Positions 10,301 to 18,822 are shown, numbered from the stretch's first letter. The stretch is DNA of 64,000 bases from Celeribacter baekdonensis (GCF_003047105.1 NZ_CP028475.1:3522786-3586785), one strand, 5' to 3'. A program made the numbers and translations. The notes: generated by a model not told the origin, from the sequence alone.

Positions 10301-10696
10301 CTTGGCCTCGGGCGAGGGAGCCGTGGTCGTGGCCTCTGCCACGGGCAGACGGTCAAATAGGATTTCACCCGCCGTGATGCGGTTGATTTCGACCCGACCG
10401 GAAAAAAGCGCAGCCCGGCTCCAGTCCAGTTCGACATCGCGCAGGGTGAACCACACGCCGGTGTCATCGGCGATGGTCAGTTCGTCGAGCGTGGCGTTGG
10501 AGGACAACAGACCTTTGAACCCTTCGATGCGAATGTCGCGGCCCGCGCCTGATAGGTTGTCTTCCAAAAAGCCAACGATCACCGACCTGTCTCGGGCGGT
10601 TTGTGTGGCGTCCGTTTGTGTCGAGTCGGTGCTGTCCTGCGCCATCAGCGCCAGAGGGATGCAGATGGCGGTTATGACCGGGAGAAATTTGTTCAA
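7388..10696 (-). CDS. tamB: Translocation and assembly module protein TamB
   Basis: A 1102-residue protein with a single N-terminal membrane anchor (about residues 3-18), a long region of repeating beta segments and the conserved DUF490/TamB C-terminal domain near SLLGKRIVMKEGTLTLQGELDPVV and LPQEEILSQLLFGRG. TamB spans the periplasm and works with the outer-membrane protein TamA in assembling beta-barrel proteins and in lipid transport. The start is TTG 10696, overlapping the TGA of tamA by four bases (TTGA), so the two genes are translationally coupled. The final residues GVYFEKDY precede a TAG whose last base belongs to the adjoining insertion sequence. The length is typical of alphaproteobacterial TamB. 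Confidence 0.93.
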   Translation of the reverse strand: MNKFLPVITAICIPLALMAQDSTDSTQTDATQTARDRSVIVGFLEDNLSGAGRDIRIEGFKGLLSSNATLDELTIADDTGVWFTLRDVELDWSRAALFSGRVEINRITAGEILFDRLPVAEATTTAPSPEAKPFSLPDLPVSIDIGAIEAKRVHLGAPVLKLGKAVDLSLAGSANLADGSGAATLDIQRLDAADGAFTVDVSFDGPTEVLDLDLALTEGAGGLIATLANLPGAPELSLTAKGAGPLDDFTADIALATQGKDRLTGTVALKANPDPNAPDAPAPRAFTADLSGDLTPLFSAEYARFFGPSSTLQARGLSYPEGGFDLEQFNLSTQAVSMVGAAKIGADGLPQSFALSGSLKSPDGRPTLLPFGSARSMVDKALIIANYDAATDDGWTALIDVDGYTQDGLRLGKAAINADGTIARLTDDSGLTSLGAVSAKIEAAVTGLVSDDPAVQDAIGANPSLLTQLTWQEGQDIVFKTVELKTDATTVTVQGRLAGLDAGLEFTGDMRLDSPRLARFARISGLDLAGAVQATGSGSYAPLSGMFDLTAEAKGSNLRFGIAQVDALTNGSSTVSLSAKRDETGLTLRAADMTTGAVTASAKGTLSSEAGALTLSARLDDVARLGVGLSGPLTLAADVSRSSATAPWQTEANMTGPGGSTARVTGTLAQDASQANLALTGTAPLGLSNRFTTAALTQGNAGFDLSLNGPLALSSLSGQIQVTPGARVVVSNAGLALTVERGTVTLSGERAQIDVVTNADSGGGISASGQLGLSGTVPADLTMAFNGLTLVDPTLYSTSLNGSLAITGPLAGGAAIAGDLTLGRTDITVSASGLGGSGDIPEITHTGQTSAVLTTRKRAGLVVTDRNGGPGASYGLNVTIAAPNQIFIRGRGLDAELGGKLRLRGTTQDVIPVGQFSLIRGRLSLLGKRIVMKEGTLTLQGELDPVVRLVAETQTPDLNVQLVTEGPLSALALTLSSSPTLPQEEILSQLLFGRGLSQISALQAAQMASAVATLTGGGGGLVGSIRNSFGLDDLDLQTSEEGGSSLKLGKYISDKIYTDVTIDSDGKSVINLNLDATDKVTVKGSVSSTGDTGVGVYFEKDY

Positions 10697-12468
10697 AACG
10701 CTTGCCCTATGCCGATGTAGATTTGGAGGCCGTCGCCGGTGTCGCCCGTCACCGGTCCGGCAAGGTCAAGGCGGATTGGGCCAAAGCCGGTGTCATAACG
10801 CAGCCCAAGGCCTGCGCCCGAATGCCATTCGGCGGCGTCGCCCGGCAACGCTGATGTGCCGATGCCCCCGAGGTCATAAAAACCCACCACGGAAATCTTG
10901 CCTTTGACAACGGCACGCAATTCGGTTGAGAGGCCAAGGAAACTTGAGCCACCTGTGGCATTGCCGCCGCCCAAATCGACGTCGAGCGATTGGTACGGTT
11001 GCCCGCGCACGGTGCCGCCGCCGCCGGAGTAAAACAGCAAATCGGGGGGCACTTCGGTATAGTCCGCCCCGGCGATGGATCCCAGTTGCAACCGCCCGGC
11101 CAGGGTGAACCGATCATCATCCCCAAAGGAGAGATAGCCACGCCCATCGGCCATGACCCGCACGCCAGAGGCCGATCCGCTCACGCCGACAAAGGGGAGG
11201 ATGTCGGCGTTGAAATAGGTGCCGGATTTTGGATTTAGCGCAGTGTCACGCCCATCGCGACTGCCGTTGATCGGGAAAATCACATGCGAGAAGGAGCGCG
11301 AGCCAAGCGAGTCCTCGACCTCGGAATAGCGGTAGCCGAGGCCAAAGGAAAAGGTCGAGTTCTGAGAGGTTTCCACATCGGCGCTGATGGTGAATTCGCC
11401 CCGATCTGAAAGGAAATCCGGCTCGTCCAGATGTTCGATTTCAGCGCCGAGGACGAGGGTGGTTTTGCGGGTAACCGTGGCGGGGCGGCGGTAGGTCGCG
11501 CCGAGGGAGTAATCTATGCCCGTTGTGCCGCCGAGACCGCCGATTTCGGCATCAAAGCGCAATCTGTCGGCGCTTTTGGTGAGGTTGCGATGCATCCAAT
11601 AGGCCGAAACTGTGCCGCCTTCGAGCGACGACAGCTCCGCACCAAAGCCAAGCCGACGCTTCTTTTCATCCACCAGCGTTGCGGTGATGTCGAGAGTTCC
11701 GTCGGGGTTGAGCGCATCGGCCTCGCGCAGGGTGATCGAGCGGAACGTGCCGGTTTTTTGCAGGCGCCGGGTCACCAGATCAAGCGTGTCGGGATCATAG
11801 GCGCTCCCCGTTGGCATGTTGGCGATGCGCCACAGCCGATCTTCGCGCACGCGGGTGTCGCCCGCGAATTTCAAGCGGCCAAAGGCAACGGCGGGGCCGG
11901 GGTCGATGGTGAGGGCGACGTCGAGTGTTTTGCTGTTGTGATCTGCGACAATCTGTTGGTCTGACAGGGCCGCTTTGGCGTGCGATGCCTGTCGCCATGC
12001 CGCGATGGCCACGTCTTTTGCCTCACCGACCAAACCGGATTTGGCCACTTCGCCTGATGCGAAATCTTCGGGCAACTGCGTGTCCGGGGCGAGCGGGGCG
12101 ACGGTGGCGCTGCCAAAGCGAAACCTTGGGCCGGGGGTAACGTTGATCACCACTGTGTTGATCGTCGATGGCAATGAAATCAGGGACATATCGGCCCCCT
12201 CGCGCCCGTCTACGCGGATTGAAATACTGGGCCCATAATAGCCCTCTCGGTACAGTGCACCAATCAGGCCACGGTAATCGGACTGAACCGCAGCGATGAT
12301 TTCTTCGGGGGCTGTGACCGCGTTCTTAGCGGCCTCTAAGATGGCAGAGGCGCCCTCCAGACGGGTTTTTACGTCCCCCTCTGCGGTGGTTTCAAGCTTG
12401 GCCTCAAAGGCGTTGGCCGTCCCCGCGCAAAGCAAGGCCGCCGCCACAAACATAGTCCTTCTAAGCAC
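10693..12468 (-). CDS. tamA: Autotransporter assembly factor TamA (Omp85 family)
   Basis: A 591-residue outer-membrane protein. A signal peptide (cleavage near AGTANA-FEAK) is followed by POTRA-type segments (for example GPRFRFGSATVAPL and GPAVAFGRLKFAGDTRVRE) and a C-terminal 16-strand Omp85 barrel (GGGGTVRGQPYQSL, LGLRYDTGFGPIRLDLAGPV). GTG 12468 is preferred over ATG 12453 because GAGGAAGG lies seven bases upstream and the start gives the signal peptide a basic MLRR beginning. It forms a two-gene operon with tamB. Confidence 0.93.
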   Translation of the reverse strand: MLRRTMFVAAALLCAGTANAFEAKLETTAEGDVKTRLEGASAILEAAKNAVTAPEEIIAAVQSDYRGLIGALYREGYYGPSISIRVDGREGADMSLISLPSTINTVVINVTPGPRFRFGSATVAPLAPDTQLPEDFASGEVAKSGLVGEAKDVAIAAWRQASHAKAALSDQQIVADHNSKTLDVALTIDPGPAVAFGRLKFAGDTRVREDRLWRIANMPTGSAYDPDTLDLVTRRLQKTGTFRSITLREADALNPDGTLDITATLVDEKKRRLGFGAELSSLEGGTVSAYWMHRNLTKSADRLRFDAEIGGLGGTTGIDYSLGATYRRPATVTRKTTLVLGAEIEHLDEPDFLSDRGEFTISADVETSQNSTFSFGLGYRYSEVEDSLGSRSFSHVIFPINGSRDGRDTALNPKSGTYFNADILPFVGVSGSASGVRVMADGRGYLSFGDDDRFTLAGRLQLGSIAGADYTEVPPDLLFYSGGGGTVRGQPYQSLDVDLGGGNATGGSSFLGLSTELRAVVKGKISVVGFYDLGGIGTSALPGDAAEWHSGAGLGLRYDTGFGPIRLDLAGPVTGDTGDGLQIYIGIGQAF

Positions 12469-12649
12469 CGCTCGGCCTTCCTCTTTGACGCGTTCACTCG
12501 TCTTTTACATAGAGCAATTATGCGGTGTTCCCAGCTTTGATTCCAGTGGCCGCGTGGGTCTTTTCACAAGGCTGTGAAGAGGTGGCGGTTTGTCGCTTGT
12601 GCGCTATAGGGCCAAGGCTTTAGGGTCCGCGCGAACAATGGAGGGCAGT

Positions 12650-13159
12650 ATGGCCGAATGTGAAATATGTAGCGCGGATGCGGCATTGGTGGATGTGACC
12701 GTTGCGCCGAAAACGGACGTGGCACATCTGTGCGAGACCTGTGCGGGCGGGATCAAAGGCGAGGCCGTGCCCGAGGGGCATTGGCAGGCGTTGACCACGT
12801 CAATGTGGTCGGAAAACGATGCGATCAAAGTGCTGTCTTGGCGGCTTCTTAATCGTTTTGGATCAGAGGCTTGGGCGGCAGATGCGCTTGAAATGCTCTA
12901 CCTTGAACCCGAGGTTGAAGAGTGGGCCAAGGCCGCTGGTCCCGAGGTCATTCACCGCGACAGTTTGGGCGCGGTCTTGTCCTCTGGCGATACGGTTGTG
13001 TTGATCAAGGACCTTCCGGTCAAAGGCGGCGGCTTTACCGCCAAACGCGGCACGGCCGTGCGCGGGATTTCATTGGTGCAAGACAACGCCGGGCATATCG
13101 AAGGCCGGGTGGAAGGTCAGCGGATCGTGATCCTGACCGAGTTCGTGAAGAAACGTTAA
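12650..13159 (+). CDS. phnA: PhnA/YjdM-family zinc-ribbon protein
   Basis: A 169-residue cytoplasmic protein with an N-terminal zinc ribbon (CEICSADAALV...HLCETC) and the C-terminal PhnA domain (SSGDTVVLIKDLPVKGGGFTAKRGTAVRGISL). Despite the name, the family is not proven to act in phosphonate use. Start ATG 12650 follows GGAGGGCAGT and puts the Cys ribbon at the N-terminus; the upstream in-frame codons have no ribosome site. It is divergent from tamA and ends before a strong bidirectional terminator shared with the cold-shock gene. Confidence 0.88.
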   Translation: MAECEICSADAALVDVTVAPKTDVAHLCETCAGGIKGEAVPEGHWQALTTSMWSENDAIKVLSWRLLNRFGSEAWAADALEMLYLEPEVEEWAKAAGPEVIHRDSLGAVLSSGDTVVLIKDLPVKGGGFTAKRGTAVRGISLVQDNAGHIEGRVEGQRIVILTEFVKKR

Positions 13160-13183
13160 TTTAAAAATCAGGGCCTAAAATGA

Positions 13184-13217
13184 AAAACGCCCGCAGAACT
13201 TAATCTGCGGGCGTTTT
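13184..13217. terminator. Bidirectional intrinsic terminator between phnA and the cold-shock gene
   Basis: A perfect 14-base stem, AAAACGCCCGCAGA (13184-13197) with TCTGCGGGCGTTTT (13204-13217), has a six-base loop. Runs of A and T at the two sides make it work in both directions for the two convergent genes. Confidence 0.93.
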
Positions 13218-13238
13218 AGAATTCTGTTCGAAACAGGC

Positions 13239-13445
13239 TTACGCCATTTCGATGTTGACTGCGCTTTCGCGGCCGTCACGACCAGCTTCGATGTCGAAAG
13301 TCACTTTCGCGCCATCGGCAAGACCGGACAGGCCAGAACGTTCGACAGCAGAGATGTGCACGAACACGTCTTTTTTGCCGCCTTCAGGCTCGATAAAGCC
13401 AAAACCTTTAGTAGAGTTGAACCATTTCACGGTGCCATTAGCCAT
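13239..13445 (-). CDS. cspA: CspA-family cold-shock protein
   Basis: A 68-residue single cold-shock domain. RNP1 (KGFGFIEP) and RNP2 (DVFVHIS), which stack on single-stranded RNA or DNA, are intact, and the protein begins MANGTVKWFN as is usual. It is an RNA chaperone, often expressed constitutively or on cooling. The ATG is preceded by TAGGAG at good spacing. The leader is long and contains a stem-loop (13467-13489) that could affect translation. Downstream it shares the bidirectional terminator with phnA. Confidence 0.96.
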   Translation of the reverse strand: MANGTVKWFNSTKGFGFIEPEGGKKDVFVHISAVERSGLSGLADGAKVTFDIEAGRDGRESAVNIEMA

Positions 13446-13656
13446 CGTGTGTCTCCTAGTTTAGATGTTGCCCGCTTAAGTGCGGCAACCCGGCGTAGTC
13501 AGGGATCGATCGAAGACTGTAGCCGATGAAGGAGAACAGAAGGGTCGATAGAGGTAACGTAGCGAGGTCCTTATGACAGGATTCTTGGCGCTTGGCTAGG
13601 GGAATGTTTGAGGGGGGTGGGGTTTGGTTTACAGGTGGTTCTTAGATAGGGACCAT
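13446..13656 (-). promoter_or_regulatory. Leader and promoter region of the cold-shock gene
   Basis: About 210 bases without a gene. A stem-loop, GTTGC plus CGC pairing with GCG plus GCAAC (13467-13489), lies just before the ribosome-binding site on the minus strand. The rest is G-rich on the plus strand (13590-13640) and contains no other recognised signal. Confidence 0.4.
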
Positions 13657-13714
13657 TCACAGATGCAAAGCATCTGTGACGCGCCTGACCCTCCTCTAGG
13701 GTGGGTCTGGCGCG
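13657..13714. repeat. Two-hairpin palindromic repeat, copy A
   Basis: Hairpin 1 is TCACAGATGC-AAA-GCATCTGTGA (13657-13679), a perfect ten-base stem. Directly beside it, CGCGCC-T-GACCC (13680-13691) pairs with GGGTC-T-GGCGCG (13703-13714). The same design, with different hairpin-1 sequence but the same AAA loop, occurs at 28991-29074. The stop codon of the adjoining accessory gene (13696-13698) lies in the loop of the second palindrome, so its last codons are repeat sequence. Confidence 0.8.
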
Positions 13715-14745
13715 GGGGAGAAGATCTTAACGTCATTTGCTGCGACGCGAACTATGTCATATTGATTTGAAATTCTGGCTTTGTTCTGGTTTGGCTCTCC
13801 GGGCGTCCCGAGCCTAAACCGCTCCAGCAAGTCTTGCCTTATTTCTGGTAGAATGTCATCGACCCAAGAGATTTTAAAAAATGAATTCTCGGAGTATTCA
13901 ACTGCAAATTGGAGGAGTAGCCCGCCAATTTTTTCCAGTGGCAAGATTGCCTGGGAAGAAAAGAAGCTTGCAATGTTATGGTGTTCAACAATGTCCAAGC
14001 TTTGAAAGCTGGCGACTGGCTTGTTTTTGACGCGCCCGACATAAACAGTGGCTGACCCCCAAGCCATAGTTGGAGGAGGTAGAATCAAGCCGCCACTGAA
14101 ATCAAATTCGGGAGCAAACGCACTTGCGAATGTGAAGGGGAGATCCTCTTTTAGCTGAAAGATTGACGCATAAAATGGAGCAGTGTTTTTCCCTGCCATC
14201 AATACTTCATAGGCTTCTTTTTGTCTCTTTAGGTCAATTACCGCAAGCCTCGTACCGTGCAGAAATGCCATGACGCTTTCGGCCAATCCAAGCTCAATGC
14301 CTAATTCTTTGACCCGTTGTATTTCATAAATTCGGATGATGCGCTCTTTTTTAAAGAGTTCCATGCAAATGATGCGATAGCCGAGAAGAATTAGATCATC
14401 TAATTCAATTTTACCGTCTTGTTGCTCCGCGCTTCTGAAAAGATAATTGTCATGTCTTGCGCAAAAGCCTGGAAACACGGATGCCTTCTTCAGGCCTGTT
14501 TTCGTGAACTGACATTTTCGAGTAGGTATGCCCTCTTGATTATTGGCATGTTGGATTTGGTAGACGTGCCCATTTTCCGCAATGGCTGCTAAACCACCAC
14601 CTTTCTGAATGGTATGAGACGAAATAGCGCTTTCGGTGCATTGCGATCCATCTTTATTGGTAGCAACGCACCGATTAGCGCTCTTCTTGTAGATTGCAGT
14701 GCGGATAAGGCTTTGAAGTTCTGCCTGCTTTTTATTTTTGTTCAA
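13696..14745 (-). CDS. Accessory protein with HNH/treble-clef-like Cys-His motif, unknown function
   Basis: A 349-residue protein that I cannot assign to a characterised family. The N-terminal 100 residues have a metal-site pattern, Cys26-x9-Cys36-x7-His44 (ISSHTIQ), later Cys78 and Cys95-x2-His98-Asp99, resembling HNH or treble-clef folds that also carry the phrase NGHVY. The remaining 240 residues have no recognised motif. The gene is clearly AT-richer than its neighbours, which indicates transfer. It starts with TTG overlapping the TGA of ettA (TTGA), so translation should be coupled to ettA. Its 3' end runs into palindromic repeat copy A, which encodes the tail APDPP. A nuclease-like or defence role is possible but unproven. 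Confidence 0.7.
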   Translation of the reverse strand: MNKNKKQAELQSLIRTAIYKKSANRCVATNKDGSQCTESAISSHTIQKGGGLAAIAENGHVYQIQHANNQEGIPTRKCQFTKTGLKKASVFPGFCARHDNYLFRSAEQQDGKIELDDLILLGYRIICMELFKKERIIRIYEIQRVKELGIELGLAESVMAFLHGTRLAVIDLKRQKEAYEVLMAGKNTAPFYASIFQLKEDLPFTFASAFAPEFDFSGGLILPPPTMAWGSATVYVGRVKNKPVASFQSLDIVEHHNIASFFSSQAILPLEKIGGLLLQFAVEYSENSFFKISWVDDILPEIRQDLLERFRLGTPGEPNQNKARISNQYDIVRVAANDVKIFSPAPDPP

Positions 14746-16396
14746 CGCGAGAACTTCTTATACTTCATCCGTTTAGGCTCAAGTGCTTCTGCGCCCAACC
14801 GCCGCTTCTTGTCTTCCTCATAGTCCTCGAAGTTGCCTTCGAACCATTCGACATGGGCATCGCCCTCAAACGCCAAGATATGGGTGCAAATGCGGTCGAG
14901 GAAGAAACGGTCGTGGGAAATGACCACGGCGCAGCCCGCGAAGTCGGTGAGGGCGTCCTCTAAGGCGCGAAGGGTTTCGACGTCCAAATCGTTGGTCGGC
15001 TCATCGAGCAGCAAGACGTTGCCACCGGATTTCAACAGGCGGGCGAGGTGGACGCGGTTGCGTTCGCCCCCGAGAGGATGCCGACTTTTTTCTGTTGGTC
15101 GCCGCCTTTGAAGTTGAAGGTCGAACAATAGGCGCGGCCGTTCACTTCGGCGTCGCCGAGTTTGATGATGTCTTGGCCGTCCGCGATGGCTTCAAACACG
15201 TTGGCATTGGGGTCCAAATCGTCGCGGTTTTGATCGACGTAGGACAGTTTGACCGTGTCGCCATATTCGACCGTCCCATCGTCCGGCTGTTCCTGGCCGG
15301 TGAGCATTTTGAACAGCGTGGTTTTACCCGCGCCGTTGGGGCCGATGACGCCAACAATGCCGCCGGGCGGCAGGGAGAAGGACAGGTCTTCGACGAGGAG
15401 CTTGTCACCCATGTGTTTTTTGAGGCCGTTGACCTCGATCACCTTGGAGCCAAGGCGCGGGCCGTTGGGGATGACGATCTGGGCGCGGCCAACTTTTTCG
15501 CGCTCGGATTGACCGGCGAGTTCGTTATAGGCGTTGATCCGGGCCTTTTGTTTGGCCTGACGGGCTTTGGCCCCTTGGCGAATCCATTCGAGTTCGCGCT
15601 CAAGCGTCTTTTGCTTGGATTTGTCCTCGCGGGCCTCTTGCGACAGGCGTTTGGCCTTTTGTTCAAGCCACGCAGAATAGTTGCCCTCGTAGGGGATGCC
15701 CGCGCCGCGGTCGAGTTCGAGAATCCAGCCGGTGATGTCGTCCAGGAAATAGCGATCGTGGGTGACGATCAGGATTGTGCCTTTGTAATCAATGAGGTGC
15801 TGTTGCAGCCAGGCGATGGTTTCGGCGTCCAAGTGGTTGGTCGGCTCATCGAGGAGCAACATGTCGGGCGCTTCAAGAAGCAATTTGCACAGCGCGACAC
15901 GGCGTTTTTCACCGCCCGAAAGCGTGGTGACATCGGCGTCATCTGGCGGGCAGCGCAGGGCCTCAAGCGAGATGTCGATCTGACTGTCGAGGTCCCAAAG
16001 GTTCTGTGCGTCGATCTCGTCTTGCAGCGTGGCCATCTCGTCGGCGGTCTCGTCCGAATAGTTCATCGCCAATTCGTTGTAGCGGTCCAAAATGGCCTTT
16101 TTCTCCGCCACGCCCAGCATCACGTTGCCGCGCACGTCAAGCGTCGGGTCAAGTTCCGGCTCCTGCGGCAGATAGCCGACTTTCGCGCCCTCAGCGGCCC
16201 AGGCTTCGCCTTGGAAGTCTTTGTCCTGACCCGCCATGATGCGCATGAGGGTCGATTTACCGGTGCCGTTGACGCCGACCACACCGATTTTCACACCGGG
16301 GAGGAAGTTCAGGCGGATGTTTTCAAACACCTTCTTGCCGCCGGGATAGGTCTTGGACACGCCGTCCATGAAATAGACGTATTGATAGGCTGCCAT
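14742..16396 (-). pseudogene. ettA: Energy-dependent translational throttle protein EttA (ABC-F ATPase), frameshifted
   Basis: The joined frames give a 551-residue ABC-F protein: first ATPase with Walker A GVNGTGKST and signature LSGGEKRR, the linker (KSKQKTLERELEWIRQGAKARQAK), second ATPase with Walker A GPNGAGKT, Walker [12 protein letters not shown], and the tail [10 protein letters not shown]. EttA binds the ribosomal E site and couples translation to the ATP/ADP ratio. The frame breaks within the second signature motif after GILSG at a run of five C (15067-15071 on the plus strand). One more base restores [15 protein letters not shown], and 1655 bases is one short of a whole number of codons. 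A sequencing error is likely. The gene is flanked on both sides by AT-rich accessory genes. Confidence 0.93.
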
Positions 16397-16466
16397 GATA
16401 CGGGCTCCTTTGGGAGGGAATAGGTTTGGGGTGGTTTAGCGTGGGAGAGGGGGGGATGGGAAGGGG

Positions 16467-17771
16467 TTAGCCTCTGTCAACTACCGCTTGTGCTTCTGGA
16501 TGAATTCCTACTTTGTCTACGTGTGACTTTATTAGAGCTCGATTGTCTGCACTAATCTTGCTCCATCCAATCTTCCAGGATTCAGATGCTTCCCAAGAAA
16601 TGCCATTCTTTTGCTTGTCTCGCACTTGCCCGATCGAGAACTCTACCGCCTCAAGAAAAGTTTTTTCAACTGATTTACAGCGAACATCTACCAAGCTGCC
16701 TAAATATATCAACCATCGAGCTAGGTGAGCATATTGATCCCAAGCATAAATCTTGCGTGTCAGTGCCCTCTTTTGTGTAATTATTTTATCAAAACCCTCG
16801 ACGACCCATTCGTCATCAAGGCTAGCACCAGATGCGCCTAATGACGCGACTATCTCATAAAACGCCTCTTCTTTTTTTAGGCGTTCATCTTTGAAGCTGC
16901 GCTTTTCAAGGAAAACTTGTTCGTAGTTTCTCAGGGAGCGTTTGTACCTAGTTTTTGCCTCTGGGAGTTGGTCATTCAATTCTGCAAAGAAGCTTTCAAC
17001 CTCAGTTTCTTCAATAACTCTGATGCCATAGCAACTATAGTAATAATCAATGATTTCTTGCGGAACTTTCTTTCTCGAGACAAAGAAAATGCTATTGCTT
17101 ACTTTGTGGTCTCGAACAAAGCCGAGATAGTCGTTTAGTATTGCTTTAAGGTTCGTGTCGCCAAGTGAATACCCAATTATCACCACTGTATTTTCATGCA
17201 ATAATGTACTTAGTTTACGGGAGTAGTATGTATCTTTTTCCATAAAGCGGAAATAGTCATTTGAAGTCAGCACCATTCTCTCAGCAACATCCACCGAGCC
17301 GTGGACATGTAAGACTTTTACCCGGCTATCAGAGCGAGGAATTGGTCTGCCAGGGCAGACACTCTTTACGTCTTCTCCGGCGAGCTCTTCTGCTAGCTTA
17401 TCGTAATTTGTTGTTACAATGCGGAAATTTTCTTCACTAAAGAACTTGGTAACGTTCGGAAACTTTCTATCTAAGCTCAGCTTTTTGATCAGTATTGCAA
17501 CGGATGTGTGCAAGGATTGCCTTGTTTTGGCGAGTTCCAGCTGAATGACTTGCGCAATCTCGTCGAGTTGTAGTGATGGTGCGCTTTTGTCATTTGGAAA
17601 AATGGATGTTTTAAAGTTTTCATCATGAATGAATTCGTCGCAGACTTGCTTGAGCAGCTCCTCCCACCCGGGAGCTGTGTTGTTCGACAAAGACTTTGAA
17701 AACCCAGTCCCAGTAAAGAAGCACAGGCGCTTGGCCGTCGCTGCATAGGCAATTTCAAAATACTCGCTCAA
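16467..17771 (-). CDS. SIR2-like domain protein, candidate NAD-consuming defence effector
   Basis: A 434-residue protein with an N-terminal SIR2_2-type Rossmann domain: FFTGTGFSKS (18-27, nucleotide loop), TTNYDK with Asn122, LHVHGSVD with His157 at the catalytic position, and IIGYSLGD (198-205). Residues 250-434 form a helical region with no known motif. SIR2 proteins of this kind often act in phage defence by depleting NAD+, but many such families need a partner and none is obvious here. The gene is AT-rich and appears acquired. It starts with TTG, with GGGAG upstream, and lies between the MarR-GNAT gene and ettA on the same strand. It could be an orphan effector or a sensor-effector in one chain. 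Confidence 0.8.
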   Translation of the reverse strand: MSEYFEIAYAATAKRLCFFTGTGFSKSLSNNTAPGWEELLKQVCDEFIHDENFKTSIFPNDKSAPSLQLDEIAQVIQLELAKTRQSLHTSVAILIKKLSLDRKFPNVTKFFSEENFRIVTTNYDKLAEELAGEDVKSVCPGRPIPRSDSRVKVLHVHGSVDVAERMVLTSNDYFRFMEKDTYYSRKLSTLLHENTVVIIGYSLGDTNLKAILNDYLGFVRDHKVSNSIFFVSRKKVPQEIIDYYYSCYGIRVIEETEVESFFAELNDQLPEAKTRYKRSLRNYEQVFLEKRSFKDERLKKEEAFYEIVASLGASGASLDDEWVVEGFDKIITQKRALTRKIYAWDQYAHLARWLIYLGSLVDVRCKSVEKTFLEAVEFSIGQVRDKQKNGISWEASESWKIGWSKISADNRALIKSHVDKVGIHPEAQAVVDRG

Positions 17772-17804
17772 TCAAATAACTCCCATAAAATCATAAATTT
17801 GATT

Positions 17805-17826
17805 ATCACGCTGAGATTATCGTGAT
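17805..17826. promoter_or_regulatory. Inverted repeat in front of the SIR2 gene
   Basis: ATCACG (17805-17810) pairs with CGTGAT (17821-17826) across ten bases, in the 67-base gap between the MarR-GNAT stop and the SIR2 start. It could be a weak terminator for the upstream gene or an operator; there is no long T run. Confidence 0.35.
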
Positions 17827-17838
17827 CAAGGTTTGTCA

Positions 17839-18714
17839 TCACACCCGCTTCTCAAAGAACAAATCCGGGTAGGGATCGTCGTTGAACCGCTCAATTTCGG
17901 TCCAGCCGGTGCGGTGGTAGAGGCCCGTGGCTTCTGGCAGGGCGGAGTTGGTGTCGAGGCGCAGTGTGGTGATGCCCAAGGCGCGGGCGTGGGTGTCTGC
18001 CTCTGACATCAAGCGTTTGGCCAATCCAAGCCCGCGCGCGGAAGGGGCGACCCAGAGGCGTTTGATTTCGGCATAGCCTTTGTCGGTGCCTTTCAATCCG
18101 AGGCAGCCGGAGGGCAGTCGATCGGACATCGCGACCAAGAATGTGCCGCGTGGTGGGCGCATATCGGTGGCGTCTAAAGGCGCGGCTTCAGAGGGATCAA
18201 AGCCCATCGAAAAACGCACCGCCAGTTCGTTGTAATAAGAGTGCAGGCAGTGGAATGCGGTGGGGTGTTCCGGGTCAATTTCAACGATTTCGATCCGGTC
18301 TCGGCCCAAGGCGGAGGCGACCAAATCCATCGCGGCCAAAAGCGCTTCTGGATTGGGGTGGCGGTCGATGAGGGCTTGGGCGCGATCATTGGAAAGGGTT
18401 TCATAGGCCTCGTATTCGGCGTGGCCCTTTGGGGTGAAAGTAGCGAAACGACGACGTTTGTCGTGCCTGTCCTCTGAGACATGGATCAGGCCCTCGTCTT
18501 CAAGCCCACGCAAAAGGCGACTTAAAAGGCCGGTATCAAGGCCCAAAAAATCGCGAATGTCTGAGATGGATCGCCCTGTCGGTCCAATGGCATTGAGCAC
18601 ACGCGCAGCGCCAAGTGGGCGCCCGCGCCCCAGAAAGCTATGGTCCAGTGCACCGGTTTCTGTGGTGACGGCGCGGTTGAGGCGGCGGATACGGTCGACG
18701 GGGGTGAGGGGCAT
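17839..18714 (-). CDS. MarR-type regulator fused to a GNAT acetyltransferase
   Basis: A 291-residue two-domain protein. Residues 1 to about 145 form a winged-helix MarR domain (GRSISDIRDFLGLDTGLLSRLLRGLEDEGLIHVSEDRHDKRRRF). Residues 150 to 291 form a GNAT domain with the acetyl-CoA loop APSARGLGLAKRLM and a C-terminal LYHRTGWTEIERFN. This fusion is widespread in proteobacteria; the ligand and acetylation substrate are usually unknown. AGTCAG palindromes upstream (18746-18759) may be its own operator. The gene is divergent from nadD. Confidence 0.9.
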   Translation of the reverse strand: MPLTPVDRIRRLNRAVTTETGALDHSFLGRGRPLGAARVLNAIGPTGRSISDIRDFLGLDTGLLSRLLRGLEDEGLIHVSEDRHDKRRRFATFTPKGHAEYEAYETLSNDRAQALIDRHPNPEALLAAMDLVASALGRDRIEIVEIDPEHPTAFHCLHSYYNELAVRFSMGFDPSEAAPLDATDMRPPRGTFLVAMSDRLPSGCLGLKGTDKGYAEIKRLWVAPSARGLGLAKRLMSEADTHARALGITTLRLDTNSALPEATGLYHRTGWTEIERFNDDPYPDLFFEKRV

Positions 18715-18745
18715 TTTAGAAGCTGACCTTGGTCTGATATTTTAA

Positions 18746-18759
18746 CTGACTTTAGTCAG
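18746..18759. promoter_or_regulatory. CTGACT-TT-AGTCAG palindrome, possible MarR operator
   Basis: A perfect six-base inverted repeat lies in the short divergent gap between the MarR-GNAT gene and nadD. A related AGTCAGACT element follows near 18777. The position fits autoregulation, which is inferred only. Confidence 0.4.
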
Positions 18760-18822
18760 GTAATTGTGGCTGTCAAGTCAGACTGATTGACAGCCGCCTG
18801 CCTTCCCGCCATTCAGGATCTC

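Noticed and set aside
13657..13714. Copy A as a plain terminator only
   Set aside because: It has two separate hairpins with a counterpart at 28991-29074 of the same design and no T run, so a repeat family explains it better.
15095..16423. A 442-codon plus-strand frame opposite ettA
   Set aside because: It is the antisense shadow of ettA, whose ABC-F motifs are unmistakable on the minus strand; GC-rich third positions keep the opposite frame open.
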